Shown piece by piece: positions 17,630 to 26,741 of a stretch of 64,000 bases of DNA (within the stretch, counting starts at the first letter, position 1; each line of letters opens with the position of its first letter). The position numbers and the translations under genes are program-made. The notes under the pieces are model-generated. The model worked only from the letters and a program-made list of their open reading frames with translations, was not told the DNA's origin and searched no databases. The DNA comes from Eutrophomonas brisbanensis (GTDB lineage: Bacteria > Pseudomonadota > Gammaproteobacteria > Burkholderiales > Eutrophovitaceae), in assembly GCA_038141705.1 (NCBI GenBank), contig JAYQIQ010000004.1, positions 1,116,001-1,180,000 on the forward strand, written 5' to 3'.

Positions 17630-18523
17630 TTATCCCAGGTAGCTCGGCGCTATTTCCTCAATGGTCACCGTCCCAGTTGCGGAGGAGCACTCTGCGCTAT
17701 CACAAACGTTATCGATACTCATTGACCTTAAGTTATCTCGGGTGAGCAGTTTTATGGGAGAGAGCTCCATCGCGAACGCTTGCAGGTAAGATAAAGTCTC
17801 GTTCAATGGCATCACGATAGTTTTTGTTTTGTTAAAAGAGGACGCCAATTTGACCAACTCTAGTAATGTATAAACTCGGGGGCCGCATAAATCTATCTCA
17901 GTTAGTGGTTCACTAGTTTCCCGAGCGAGAGAAAATATTTTCTCAACAACTTCCCCAATAAAAATCGGTTGAAATTTTGCGTGAGGAGAGGCCAACGGAA
18001 GAAGTGGTGCGAACTTTGTCGATTTCTGAAACATTGTAAGGAATGAATCTCCAGGCCCAAAAATGACCGATGGCCGGATAATCCCACATTTAAAATCAAC
18101 ATTAGCCGCTTGTCTAATAATTCTTTCCGCGTCTCCTTTTGACCGGAGGTATTTACTCGGACCCGAAGGGCTCGCTTTTAGTGCCGAGACCTGAATAAAT
18201 CTTGGAATTTTATTTTTTGTGCAGGCCTCAACAATATTCTTGACGAGTGTCACGTGATATTTCTCAAAATCGTTTTTACGATTTTCATGAAGTATGCCTA
18301 CACAATTGATAACGATATCGGTGCCACGGATGATCTCTTCGAGGTTTAACGGATCGGAAATGTCCGCGTTGATGAGCTCACAGTTTGGTAGCAATATGAT
18401 CCTGTCTTTATATCTCTCCCTTCTTCGTGTAGGGATCCTAGTTCGGTAGCCCGCCGAAGAGAATAAACCAGCCAGTCGGCTTCCAACAAAACCAGTGCCT
18501 CCAAGGATGCAAGCAGTCAACAT
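17630..18523 (-). CDS. NAD(P)-binding protein, complex I NDUFA9-like
   Basis: Atypical short-chain dehydrogenase/epimerase of 297 residues. The Rossmann loop is ILGGTGFVGSRLA near the N-terminus, followed by NADISDPLNLEEIIRGTDIV, VINCVGIL and FIQVSALKASPSGPSKYLRS, where the usual YxxxK is a YLRSK variant. PSVIFGPGDSFL is the family signature. Members of this family are related to the NDUFA9 accessory subunit of mitochondrial complex I. The bacterial role is unclear. It lies upstream of cca on the same strand and is divergent from rpiA. Confidence 0.88.
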   Translation of the reverse strand: MLTACILGGTGFVGSRLAGLFSSAGYRTRIPTRRRERYKDRIILLPNCELINADISDPLNLEEIIRGTDIVINCVGILHENRKNDFEKYHVTLVKNIVEACTKNKIPRFIQVSALKASPSGPSKYLRSKGDAERIIRQAANVDFKCGIIRPSVIFGPGDSFLTMFQKSTKFAPLLPLASPHAKFQPIFIGEVVEKIFSLARETSEPLTEIDLCGPRVYTLLELVKLASSFNKTKTIVMPLNETLSYLQAFAMELSPIKLLTRDNLRSMSIDNVCDSAECSSATGTVTIEEIAPSYLG

Positions 18524-18666
18524 TGCTTTTTTAATTCTCCATTAATAAGTTTTTGGTGTGCATTCAAACATATCATATATCCCGCGGGAAACTTACTGTG
18601 TTTTTATTAAGTAGAATTTAGGTTCAAATATTTAGTGTAGTTGCCTAAAACGAAGAAGGAAGTTTG

Positions 18667-19340
18667 ATGAGTCAGGATCAAATGAAAAAGTCTGCAGCGG
18701 TTGCTGCCATTGAGTTTGTTGGTGATGGGGACATCGTGGGAGTAGGTACTGGGTCTACGGCGAATTTCTTCATTGAGGAATTGGCGCATAAAAAATCTTC
18801 TTTAAAGGGCGCTGTCGCCAGCTCCGAGGGGACTGCATCGCGCTTAAAGCAGCACGGGATTAAGGTCTATGATCTGAACGATGTAGATAGTATTCGGGTT
18901 TACATTGACGGTGCCGATGAGATAAATGGCGCATTCGAGATGATCAAAGGCGGAGGTGGGGCGCTCACTCGTGAAAAAATTGTCGCTGCCGTTGCTGAGC
19001 AATTTGTCTGCATCGTAGATGAGACTAAGCTCGTCGAGACGCTGGGAAAGTTTCCTTTGCCGATAGAGGTCATTCCCATGGCGAGACAGTATGTGGCGAG
19101 ATGCTTGGCAGACTTGGGGGTAAACCCATGCTGCGGAAAGACTTTGTTACCGATAATGGGAACGTGATTATTGACGTAGAGGGTTTGAGTCTTACCGAGG
19201 CCACGGCTTTCGAGGAAAAGGTCAACGGAATTGTGGGGGTTGTTACAAATGGCCTTTTCGCGTTGAGGCCTGCGGACGTACTCATAGTCGGAGCGGTCGG
19301 TGGGGCTCGGGTCTCTCAAAGAGCGTTGGCCGCTTCATAA
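18667..19340 (+). CDS. rpiA: Ribose-5-phosphate isomerase A, interrupted
   Basis: Interconverts ribose-5-phosphate and ribulose-5-phosphate in the pentose phosphate pathway. ATG at 18667 with AAGGA upstream. The motifs are GVGTGSTANFFIEEL (phosphate loop), VYIDGADEINGAFEMIKGGG, GALTREKIVAAVAEQFVCIV and LGKFPLPIEVIPMARQYVAR. A one-base shift near 19125 moves to the frame with LRKDFVTDNGNVIIDVEGLS and GIVGVVTNGLFALRPADVLI. About 224 residues in total, the normal length. phoU follows. Confidence 0.94.
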
Positions 19341-19418
19341 AGCTGTAGGAATTATGTAATATAAGGCAGGTAGCATAGGCGATACGACTTAAACCCTTGA
19401 AAGAGTTGCCCAGATAAT

Positions 19419-20118
19419 ATGGAACATACCGTAAAACAATTTGATAATGAATTGGAGCACCTTCGGGCAGAGGTTTTGAAAATGGGGGGCTCGTAGAGGA
19501 GCAAATCAATAGTGCGCTGAGCGCGTTTATCGAGGGGGACCTCGAGTTAGCTAGTAAAGTCGAGACCAATGACCATAAAGTTAACTCGATGGAGGTTAAT
19601 ATCGACGAGGAGGTCAGTAGCGTTATCGCTAGGCGTCAGCCAGCAGCGGGGGATCTCCGTATGCTCATGATGGTTGTCAAGACGATCACAGATTTAGAGA
19701 GAATCGGCGATGAAGCGACCAAAATAGCTCGAATGACAAAGCTGATCCAGAAAGAGGATTATTCGATTAAATTACCGCGGACCGAGGAAATCCGGCATAT
19801 GTCAAACATGTCTGTCGGGATGCTTCGAACAGCTTTGGACGCTTTTGCTCGATTAGACTTGGGCGCTACTGGAGACGTTCTACGAGAGGACGAGAAAGTG
19901 GACGATTCGTTCAGGGAGTGCTCCGCCAACTTATAACTTTCATGATGGAAGATCCGAGAACGATCTCGAGCGCCATTGAAACCTTGTTTATCGCTAAAGC
20001 CATTGAAAGAATCGGCGACCATGCAAAGAATATTTCCGAGTATGTTGTGTACATGGTAAACGGGAAAGATGTACGCCACCTTGCCCCTGAAGAAAAAGAG
20101 CAAGTAGCACTCGGATAG
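19419..20118 (+). CDS. phoU: Phosphate transport regulator PhoU, interrupted
   Basis: Negative regulator linking the Pst phosphate importer to the PhoR kinase. ATG at 19419 starts MEHTVKQFDNELEHLRAEVL. After a shift near 19488 it continues EEQINSALSAFIEGDLELAS. The two PhoU helical repeats carry metal-binding signatures: ITDLERIGDEATKIARM (first) and AIERIGDHAKNISEYVV (second). Another shift near 19915 joins DEKVDDSFR to LRQLITFMMEDPRTISSAIE. No pst or phoBR genes are in the window. rpiA-phoU adjacency is seen in betaproteobacteria. Confidence 0.92.
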
Positions 20119-20137
20119 TTACCGCTAGTGCAGGGGG

Positions 20138-20404
20138 TTACTTCTCTGGGACGTAGCCCTGCGCCTGATCTGCGCCCTCTCCAAAAAAGTATTTCTCTGT
20201 CTGAGCCTTCAGATATTTTCTAGCATCAGCATCCGCTAGATTCAAGCTATTTTCATTCACCAGCATCTTCTTCTGCTCGAGCCACATTTTCCAGGCTTCC
20301 TTGGAAACATTCTCAAAAATTTTTTGGCCCAGCTCTCCTGGGAAAGGAGGGAAGTCCATCGCCTCCCTTTCGCCTCCAAGTTTTATGCACGTTAAGGTCT
20401 TCAT
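20138..20404 (-). CDS. yggX: Probable Fe(2+)-trafficking / oxidative damage protection protein
   Basis: The 88-residue protein matches YggX, which protects iron-sulfur clusters against oxidative damage. The conserved cysteine is C6 in LTCIKLGGERE. Further signatures are FPPFPGELGQKIFENVSKEA, WLEQKKMLVNENSLNL and YFFGEGADQAQGYVP. It is just downstream of argA on the same strand, a recurring betaproteobacterial pair. Confidence 0.94.
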   Translation of the reverse strand: MKTLTCIKLGGEREAMDFPPFPGELGQKIFENVSKEAWKMWLEQKKMLVNENSLNLADADARKYLKAQTEKYFFGEGADQAQGYVPEK

Positions 20405-20435
20405 AAGCTATTTCCTCAGGCAAAAACTCTCGAAT

Positions 20436-21752
20436 TCACAATTTTTTTATAAATACTTGAGAGTTCCTATTGTAGTTATACAGGTCTGCTTTTTTCTTTG
20501 GCAGTGTTGAGACTGCACCCTTCCTAAATCCATTCTCGATAAACCAATGTGAGGTGGCAGTAGTTAGGACAAATAGTTGTGATAGTTTTTTCCTCTTAGC
20601 TTCTTTTTCAATTTCTCGAAGGAGTGTTTCTCCCACGCCGCTATTTTGGAACGATGCATGAACGGCAAGACAGGCTAACTCACCGGCTTTCGCGCCGCTA
20701 AACGGATAGAGTGCAGCGCAGCCGACCAAGAATCCGTCATGCTCCATCACGATGAATCGGTTGATTTCGATTTCTAGTAACTCGCGAGATCTTCTTACAA
20801 GGATTCCTTTTTTCTCAAGGGGTTCGATGAGTTGAAGGATCCCACCAATGTCGTCTACGGATGCCTTGCGGACTCTGTCAAGAGAATCGACAGAGATCAT
20901 CGTCCCTATCCCTTCCCTGGTAAACAGTTCGAGTAGCACTGCCCCATCGATCCTCCTGTCTATTAAGTGCGCCCTTTCCACTCCATGTTCGCAGGCATGT
21001 ATGCTTTGATGAACGACCTGTCGCTCGAGTTTTGAGTTCGCTTTTAAATTTTTTGATAAGAGTCTAGTAGCATCTCCTGTCGTGATTTCACGAACGAGCT
21101 GACCTTTCACATCCTTTAATCCAGTTGAGTCAGCGAGGAATATTAATTTCTGGGCCTGCAAAGAAATGGCGATATTTGAGGCGACGTCTTCGTGCGTGAG
21201 GTTAAAGATTTCTCCAGTGGGAGAGTACCCAATCGGGGATACGAGTACTAGCTCACCACCATCGAGGTGCTTCTGTATTGCGTTGACCCGTATTCTCCTT
21301 ACTACCCCGGTATAAAGCATATCTACACCGTCAACCACGCCCATTGGTTTCGCGATAACAAAATTTCCCGAGGTCACTCGGAGGTGACTACCAGCTAATG
21401 GCGTATTCGGGAGACCCATCGATAGTAAAGCCTCTATTTCTAATCGAAGGCGTCCGTTTGCTGCCTTCACCGCCGACAGCGCATCTTCATCAGTTACCCG
21501 AACGCCATCGGAATAGACTTGTCTTAACTTTTGGCTTTTTAGCGCTTGCTCGATTTGAGGTCTAGCGCCGTGTACCAAAACGATTCTGACTCCTACACTC
21601 GCGAGTAGATTGAGGTCGTGTGTGAGTTCAACAAAGTTCCCATCCTCAACGACCTCGCCACCAACGGCAATTACGAACGTTTGACCACTAAATCCCCTGA
21701 TATAAGGAGCCGCCGATCGAAACCATGCGACGAAGTCTGATTGAGCAAGCAT
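20436..21752 (-). CDS. argA: Amino-acid N-acetyltransferase (N-acetylglutamate synthase)
   Basis: First step of arginine synthesis: acetyl-CoA plus glutamate to N-acetylglutamate. The 438 residues have the classical two-domain build. The N-terminal amino-acid-kinase-like domain covers about residues 1-280 (FVIAVGGEVVEDGNF, LVHGARPQIEQALK, VLVSPIGYSPTGEIFNL). The C-terminal GNAT domain covers about 290-438, with the acetyl-CoA loop region LACLAVHASFQNSGVGETLL. In bacteria it is normally inhibited by arginine through the kinase-like domain. The frame is intact. Confidence 0.95.
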   Translation of the reverse strand: MLAQSDFVAWFRSAAPYIRGFSGQTFVIAVGGEVVEDGNFVELTHDLNLLASVGVRIVLVHGARPQIEQALKSQKLRQVYSDGVRVTDEDALSAVKAANGRLRLEIEALLSMGLPNTPLAGSHLRVTSGNFVIAKPMGVVDGVDMLYTGVVRRIRVNAIQKHLDGGELVLVSPIGYSPTGEIFNLTHEDVASNIAISLQAQKLIFLADSTGLKDVKGQLVREITTGDATRLLSKNLKANSKLERQVVHQSIHACEHGVERAHLIDRRIDGAVLLELFTREGIGTMISVDSLDRVRKASVDDIGGILQLIEPLEKKGILVRRSRELLEIEINRFIVMEHDGFLVGCAALYPFSGAKAGELACLAVHASFQNSGVGETLLREIEKEAKRKKLSQLFVLTTATSHWFIENGFRKGAVSTLPKKKADLYNYNRNSQVFIKKL

Positions 21753-21765
21753 CTTTAAGTTAACT

Positions 21766-22533
21766 TTATTTAGGGGCCATCCTAATCGCGCCGTCGAGTC
21801 TTATCGTTTCACCATTAAGCATGGTGTTACCGAAAATAGAATGCACGAGTTGAGCATATTCAGCTGGTCGACCAAGTCTAGACGGGAATGGAACCTGTTG
21901 CCCAAGTGAGTCTTGCACTTCTTTTGGCATTCCCATGAGCATTGCGGTCTCAAAAATCCCAGGCGCAATGGTTACCACCCGAATGCCGCTTCGAGATAGA
22001 TCTCTGGCTATCGGGAGCGTCATTCCTACGACGCCACCTTTTGAGGCAGAGTAAGCGGCCTGTCCAATTTGACCGTCATAGGCAGCAACAGAAGCGGTGT
22101 TAATGATTACGCCTCTCTCGCCCTCTGGATTGGGTTCCTGCTTGGACATCGCGTCAGCTGCGACACGAATCATATTGAAGGTCCCAATCAAATTAATGTT
22201 GATGACTTTCGCGAAAGTGTCGAGTCGATGCGCTCCGTTCTTCCCGATGGTTTTTTCGCCAATGGCAATACCTGCGCAGTTAACGAGTCCGTGTATACCG
22301 CCGAATTCTTTCACAGCAAGTTCAATTGAGGCTGCCGCATGTTCTTCTTTGCTGACGTCACACAATGAAAACCTAGCTTGCTCACCAAGTGATGCCGCGA
22401 GATTTTTGCCAGCTTCTTCGTTTAAGTCTGCAACAATCACTTTGCCACCCTGCTTCACGATCATCTCGACCGTGGCAGCCCCCAGTCCTGAAGAGCCTCC
22501 AGTTACTACAATAGATTTACCCTTGATATCCAT
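21766..22533 (-). CDS. Short-chain dehydrogenase, 3-hydroxyacyl-CoA dehydrogenase type II-like
   Basis: The 255-residue SDR has the nucleotide loop VTGGSSGLGAATVEMI, NCAG (NAG motif variant), INTASVAAYDGQIGQAAYSA containing the catalytic Ser and Tyr, then SKGG with the catalytic lysine. The region VAAYDGQIGQAAYSASKGGV and the tail GETIRLDGAIRMAPK resemble HSD17B10-type 3-hydroxyacyl-CoA dehydrogenases of beta-oxidation. The substrate is inferred from similarity only. It is 13 bases from argA on the same strand. Confidence 0.85.
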   Translation of the reverse strand: MDIKGKSIVVTGGSSGLGAATVEMIVKQGGKVIVADLNEEAGKNLAASLGEQARFSLCDVSKEEHAAASIELAVKEFGGIHGLVNCAGIAIGEKTIGKNGAHRLDTFAKVININLIGTFNMIRVAADAMSKQEPNPEGERGVIINTASVAAYDGQIGQAAYSASKGGVVGMTLPIARDLSRSGIRVVTIAPGIFETAMLMGMPKEVQDSLGQQVPFPSRLGRPAEYAQLVHSIFGNTMLNGETIRLDGAIRMAPK

Positions 22534-22591
22534 AGCTTCCTACTTTTTCCTATTACTTAATTAAGACGGCGAAAGTATAACTTTTCTCAGG

Positions 22592-23355
22592 CTAAACGTC
22601 CCCCCAAATCGCTTGAGCAATACTCGCACCTACAATTCCTGCCGTTTCTGTTCGCAATACTCGTGGACCGATAGTCGTTCTTTGAAAACCACGGGTCTCC
22701 GAAAGTGTGATTTCGCTATCCGATAGTCCACCCTCCGGGCCGATCAGAAAGATAACGCGCTCAACACCAGTGGTGTCTAATGGTAATTTCCCCCGGATCC
22801 CGGGGCCAATACAAACCGTGTCTCGTTTTTTTGGGAAGAAGGATCAATCTTGGAGAGCCATTCCTCAATCGATAGTGGGGTTGAGATCAATGGAAGAATG
22901 GATCGGCCACACTGTTCCGATGAGGCTATTGAAATATTTTTCCAGTGCTCCACTCGGCTCTCGATCTTTTTCTCATTTAATTTCACTATTGTCCGCGATG
23001 TAAGGATCGGCACTAGAGATGTGACTCCGAGTTCAGTTGCTTTCTGAATCACAAGGTCCATTTTGTCAGCAGTCAGTACGGATTGCACAAGCGTGATATT
23101 AAGTTTTGAGTTGGCTCCGAAGTCGATTGACTGCTCCAGTACCGCGTAACTCGATTTTACGCCCCTATGAAGTACTGCTACAAATTCAGAACCTCGTCCT
23201 TCGAATAGCGAGACTCGGTCACCATCTGCGAGACGTAGTACTTGAAATGCATGTTGCGCAATATTTTTTGTTAATCCTATTCTCTGTCCAACGTGATTTA
23301 ATCGCTCCTGAACGTAAAATCGTGACCCGGATTTCAGTGAATAATTTGAGAGCAT
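22592..23355 (-). CDS. rsmE: 16S rRNA m3U1498 methyltransferase, interrupted
   Basis: SPOUT-family methyltransferase acting on U1498 of 16S rRNA. The N-terminal PUA-like part shows NIAQHAFQVLRLADGDRVSL and FEGRG. The catalytic part shows VLTADKMDLVIQKATELGVT, SLVPILTSRTIVKLNEKKIE and SSEQCGRSILPLIS. The first frame ends at 22777 after LAPGSGGNYH. A shift in the G-run near 22790 continues KLPLDTTGVERVIFLIGPEG and ends IGPRVLRTETAGIVGASIAQ, the knot that binds SAM. The ATG at 23355 is the most plausible start; the open frame extends a further 33 codons upstream without family similarity. Confidence 0.9.
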
Positions 23356-23540
23356 TTGTGCGATTAGTCCTTCAATTTCATTGAGTACTGAGTGTAAAAG
23401 CTGTACCCTCATTTTAAGTCTTGTTTGGTAATCCTGTAAGTTAAGAATGCTCAATAGCTCCGAAGCGTAATGATCTTCGCGCGAAAATGTAAAAACTATG
23501 GTTGTTCGTTAGCCCTGGCCTTTGACTCGGGCGGTGACCG

Positions 23541-24353
23541 ATGACCGGCACCTCTCATCAGTTTGAATTATTGACGGAGCTTGTTGAAGAGATTTCTTCG
23601 AAAATTATTCTCCCTGGAAGAGAAAGTCTAGATCAGACGAGGAAGCAGGATGGTAGTCCCGTTACGCAGATCGATAACCTTGTTCAGTCGCGTTTGGTGG
23701 ACGAGTTGCCGAAGATCATCGATGTACCCGTCATGGGTGAGGAGATGTCATCAGATCTGCAATCCAAGCTTATCGAGTTGGGGGATTTTTGGTGTGTTGA
23801 TCCGATCGATGGCACGACGAACTACATTAACGGAATTCCTTATTTCGCGGTATCCATCGCGCTTTTGAAGGGAGGGAGACCTGTTATTGGAATGGTGCAT
23901 GCTCCGATGACCCAAGAGACATTCTGCGCTGAGGCCGGTGGTGGCGCCTACACGAACGGCATGCGTTTACTCCGAAACTCGGGTGTGAAGAAAGAGTTAT
24001 CACACGCTGTGGCTAACATCGATTTTAAAAGACTGCCCAAGGGCTTGAGGCGCGTTTTGGTTGAGTCGCCTCCTTATGCCTCCCAAAGAAACATTGGTTC
24101 GGCGGCGCTAGAATGGTGTTACGTAGCGGCAGGACTGTTTGATGTGTATCTGCACGGGCGACAAAAATTGTGGGATTACGCGGCAGGCTCTCTCGTGTTG
24201 GAAGAGGCCAATGGAAAATTTCGGACTTTTGATCGGCCAGACTTCTGGGCCGAGCTCAGCCTGTCCAGTTCGGTAGTTGCCGCATTGGATGAGAGTTGCT
24301 TTGAAGAATGGACGCATTGGCTCGAGGAAACGCTGCACAAGACCCCTTCGTAA
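23541..24353 (+). CDS. Inositol monophosphatase family protein
   Basis: Mg-dependent sugar or nucleotide phosphatase fold (SuhB/CysQ type) of 270 residues. Metal-site motifs are GEE (66-68), CVDPIDGTTNYINGIPYFAV (85 onward, with D87 and D90) and KLWDYAAGSLVLEEANG near the C-terminus with the third metal aspartate. NIGSAALEWCYVAAGLFDVY is also typical. The natural substrate is not evident; inositol-1-phosphate and 3'-phosphoadenosine compounds are the usual ones. It starts divergently from rsmE and precedes the ilv operon. Confidence 0.9.
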   Translation: MTGTSHQFELLTELVEEISSKIILPGRESLDQTRKQDGSPVTQIDNLVQSRLVDELPKIIDVPVMGEEMSSDLQSKLIELGDFWCVDPIDGTTNYINGIPYFAVSIALLKGGRPVIGMVHAPMTQETFCAEAGGGAYTNGMRLLRNSGVKKELSHAVANIDFKRLPKGLRRVLVESPPYASQRNIGSAALEWCYVAAGLFDVYLHGRQKLWDYAAGSLVLEEANGKFRTFDRPDFWAELSLSSSVVAALDESCFEEWTHWLEETLHKTPS

Positions 24354-24384
24354 TTGATGCTTTTTGAGCGCCCAATCTTTTGTC

Positions 24385-24413
24385 TTGACCTATTGGTCTT
24401 AAAGCAGTATCTT
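24385..24413 (+). promoter_or_regulatory. Sigma-70-type promoter upstream of ilvI
   Basis: TTGACC (24385-24390) is followed after exactly 17 bases by TATCTT (24408-24413), close to the sigma-70 consensus. The distance to the ilvI ATG at 24454 is 40 bases, so a short leader is expected and there is no room for a long attenuator. It is the best promoter-like sequence I see in this window. Confidence 0.65.
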
Positions 24414-24453
24414 GGAACGTTTCCTTAAATAAACCAACATTTTAGGTGATCTC

Positions 24454-26178
24454 ATGGAGTTGACGGAAGGCCAGTTGGCCGAACTCACGGGGGCAGAGAT
24501 CGTTTCACGTTGTCTTGCGGAAGAAAAGGTCAAATTTGTTTTTGGCTATCCCGGAGGCGCGGTTCTGCCTATTTACGACGAGCTTGGTAAGCAAGACAAG
24601 GTTAAACATATCCTGGTGAGACATGAGCAAGCTGCTGTGCATGCTGCTGACGCTTACTCAAGGTGCACCAACGAGGGCGGAGTCGCTCTCGTGACGGCAG
24701 GTCCAGGAGTCACAAATGCGATCAGTGGAATAGCTACTGCGTATATGGATTCGGTTCCGATGGTGGTTATCACGGGGCAGGTCCCGACGCATGCGATTGG
24801 CCAAGACGCATTTCAAGAAGTAGATACGGTTGGGATTACTCGTCCCTGCGTAAAGCACAATATCCTCGTTAAGAATGCTGCCGATATTGCTCCGTCCATA
24901 AAAAAGGCGTTTTATTTGGCGTCAACTGGCCGACCGGGCCCCGTTGTCGTTGATATTCCTAAAGATATAACGATAGATAAAACCAACTACTTTTACCCCA
25001 AAAATGTCGAGCTCCGTTCATACAATTTGGTGACCAAAGGACATTCTGGGCAAATCCGAAAGGCTGTTGATTTATTGCTGAATGCCCGCAGACCGATGAT
25101 CTACACTGGAGGTGGAATCATTTGGGGTAACGCTTCGGATTTGCTTGCGCAGCTAGTACGAAGTCTTGGCTATCCTTGCACGAATACGCTCATGGGGCTG
25201 GGTGGATACCCGGCCACTGATCCTCTCTTCCTTGGAATGTTGGGGATGCATGGAACTTACGAAGCGAACATGGCGATGCAGAATTGTGATGTATTGCTCG
25301 CTATCGGAGCGCGGTTCGATGATCGTGTTATTGGAAACCCGGCGCATTTCGCGCAGGAAGCAAGGAAAATAATTCACATTGACGTCGACCCCTCATCGAT
25401 TTCAAAGCGTGTAAAGGTTGATATACCGGTGGTTGGGGATGTATCTGAGGTGCTCAAGGAATCACTCGCGCAAATAGGCGAAATGAAACAGAAACCGGAT
25501 CCAGTTGCCCTGAAAGCTTGGTGGAATCAGATTTCAGAGTGGAGATCGCGTGACTGTTTGCGATACGAAAACTCCGACGAGGTTATCAAACCGCAATCCG
25601 TCGTAGAGGGCGTTTATGAGCTAACTAAGAATAAAGAAACCTACGTAACGTCTGATGTTGGTCAGCATCAAATGTGGGCTGCGCAGTTCTACAAGTTTGA
25701 TCATCCACGGAGGTGGATTAACTCAGGTGGGCTCGGCACCATGGGTGTGGGGTTGCCTTATGCAATGGGCGCACAGTTTGCACACCCGGATGCCACGGTG
25801 GTCTGTATAACTGGTGAGGCAAGTATACAAATGTGTATTCAAGAGTTATCCACTGCGAAACAGTACCGTCTTCCTCTTAAAATTATTAATTTGAATAATC
25901 GCTATCTCGGAATGGTGAGGCAGTGGCAGGAGTTTTTCCATGGTAACCGCTATTCTGAGTCGTACATGGACGCGCTTCCTGACTTTGTAAAGCTGGCGGA
26001 GTCCTATGGCCACGTCGGAATGCGAATTGAGAAACCTTCAGATGTATTGCCTGCGCTGGAAGAGGGGTTCGCAAGGAAAGATGATTTGGTCTTTATGGAT
26101 TTTTTGACAGATCAAAAGGAAAACGTTTATCCGATGATCCCGGGTGGAAAAGGCTTATCGGAGATGATCTTAGTTTAA
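24454..26178 (+). CDS. ilvI: Acetolactate synthase, large (catalytic) subunit
   Basis: ThDP-dependent enzyme that condenses two pyruvates (valine, leucine) or pyruvate with 2-oxobutyrate (isoleucine). The 574 residues are full length. The N-terminal ThDP domain has VKFVFGYPGGAVLPIYDELG and the catalytic glutamate in VRHEQAAVHAADAY. The FAD-binding middle domain includes LGMLGMHGTYEANMAMQNCD and IGARFDDRVIG. The C-terminal ThDP motif is CITGEASIQMCIQELS...LNNRYLGMVRQW, where GEAS replaces the commoner GDGS, a variant known from betaproteobacterial IlvB/I. It is first in the operon ilvI-ilvH-ilvC-psd-pssA-leuA. Confidence 0.96.
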   Translation: MELTEGQLAELTGAEIVSRCLAEEKVKFVFGYPGGAVLPIYDELGKQDKVKHILVRHEQAAVHAADAYSRCTNEGGVALVTAGPGVTNAISGIATAYMDSVPMVVITGQVPTHAIGQDAFQEVDTVGITRPCVKHNILVKNAADIAPSIKKAFYLASTGRPGPVVVDIPKDITIDKTNYFYPKNVELRSYNLVTKGHSGQIRKAVDLLLNARRPMIYTGGGIIWGNASDLLAQLVRSLGYPCTNTLMGLGGYPATDPLFLGMLGMHGTYEANMAMQNCDVLLAIGARFDDRVIGNPAHFAQEARKIIHIDVDPSSISKRVKVDIPVVGDVSEVLKESLAQIGEMKQKPDPVALKAWWNQISEWRSRDCLRYENSDEVIKPQSVVEGVYELTKNKETYVTSDVGQHQMWAAQFYKFDHPRRWINSGGLGTMGVGLPYAMGAQFAHPDATVVCITGEASIQMCIQELSTAKQYRLPLKIINLNNRYLGMVRQWQEFFHGNRYSESYMDALPDFVKLAESYGHVGMRIEKPSDVLPALEEGFARKDDLVFMDFLTDQKENVYPMIPGGKGLSEMILV

Positions 26179-26203
26179 TCGCTCAAAAATCAATTTAAAA
26201 ATC

Positions 26204-26695
26204 ATGCGACATATTCTTTCTTTGTTATTGGAAAATGAATCTGGTGCTTTGTCACGGGTAGCAGGACTATTTTCCGCGCGAGGCTATAACATCGAGTCAC
26301 TAACTGTTGCGCCGACCGAAGATCCATCGCTATCCAGAATGACGATCGTTACTTCCGGGTCGGATGACATCATTGAGCAAATCACCAAGCAATTAAACAA
26401 GCTCATTGATGTGGTGAAAGTTGTTGATCTCACCGAGGGGAACCACATCGAGCGTGAACTAATGCTCGTTAAGGTTCGAGCATCGGGGAAAGATCGGGAC
26501 GAGATGAAACGGATATCCGATATTTTTCGTGGGCGGATACTCGATGTGACTGACAAAACTTATACGATCGAGTTGACAGGAACTGGATCAAAACTTGATG
26601 CTTTTATCGAAGCGTTAGACAAAACAGCCATTCTTGAAACGGTGCGTACTGGTGCATCTGGGATTGGTAGAGGGGATCGAATTCTTAAACTATAG
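26204..26695 (+). CDS. ilvH: Acetolactate synthase, small (regulatory) subunit
   Basis: Regulatory subunit conferring valine feedback inhibition and full activity on IlvI. The 163 residues have an N-terminal ACT domain beginning MRHILSLLLENESGALSRVA, with GLFSARGYNIESLTVAPTED, followed by the C-terminal ACT-like domain with LMLVKVRASGKDRDEMKRIS. These match IlvH throughout. It lies 25 bases after ilvI and 46 bases before ilvC. Confidence 0.96.
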   Translation: MRHILSLLLENESGALSRVAGLFSARGYNIESLTVAPTEDPSLSRMTIVTSGSDDIIEQITKQLNKLIDVVKVVDLTEGNHIERELMLVKVRASGKDRDEMKRISDIFRGRILDVTDKTYTIELTGTGSKLDAFIEALDKTAILETVRTGASGIGRGDRILKL

Positions 26696-26741
26696 GGTGA
26701 TCCAGCTAGGGATTATCCAAACTTAATTTTTTGAGGGACAC

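Noticed and set aside
22097..22564. A 155-codon plus-strand frame
   Set aside because: It is antisense to the short-chain dehydrogenase at 21766-22533, which has all SDR motifs. The opposite product is low in complexity and has no domain.
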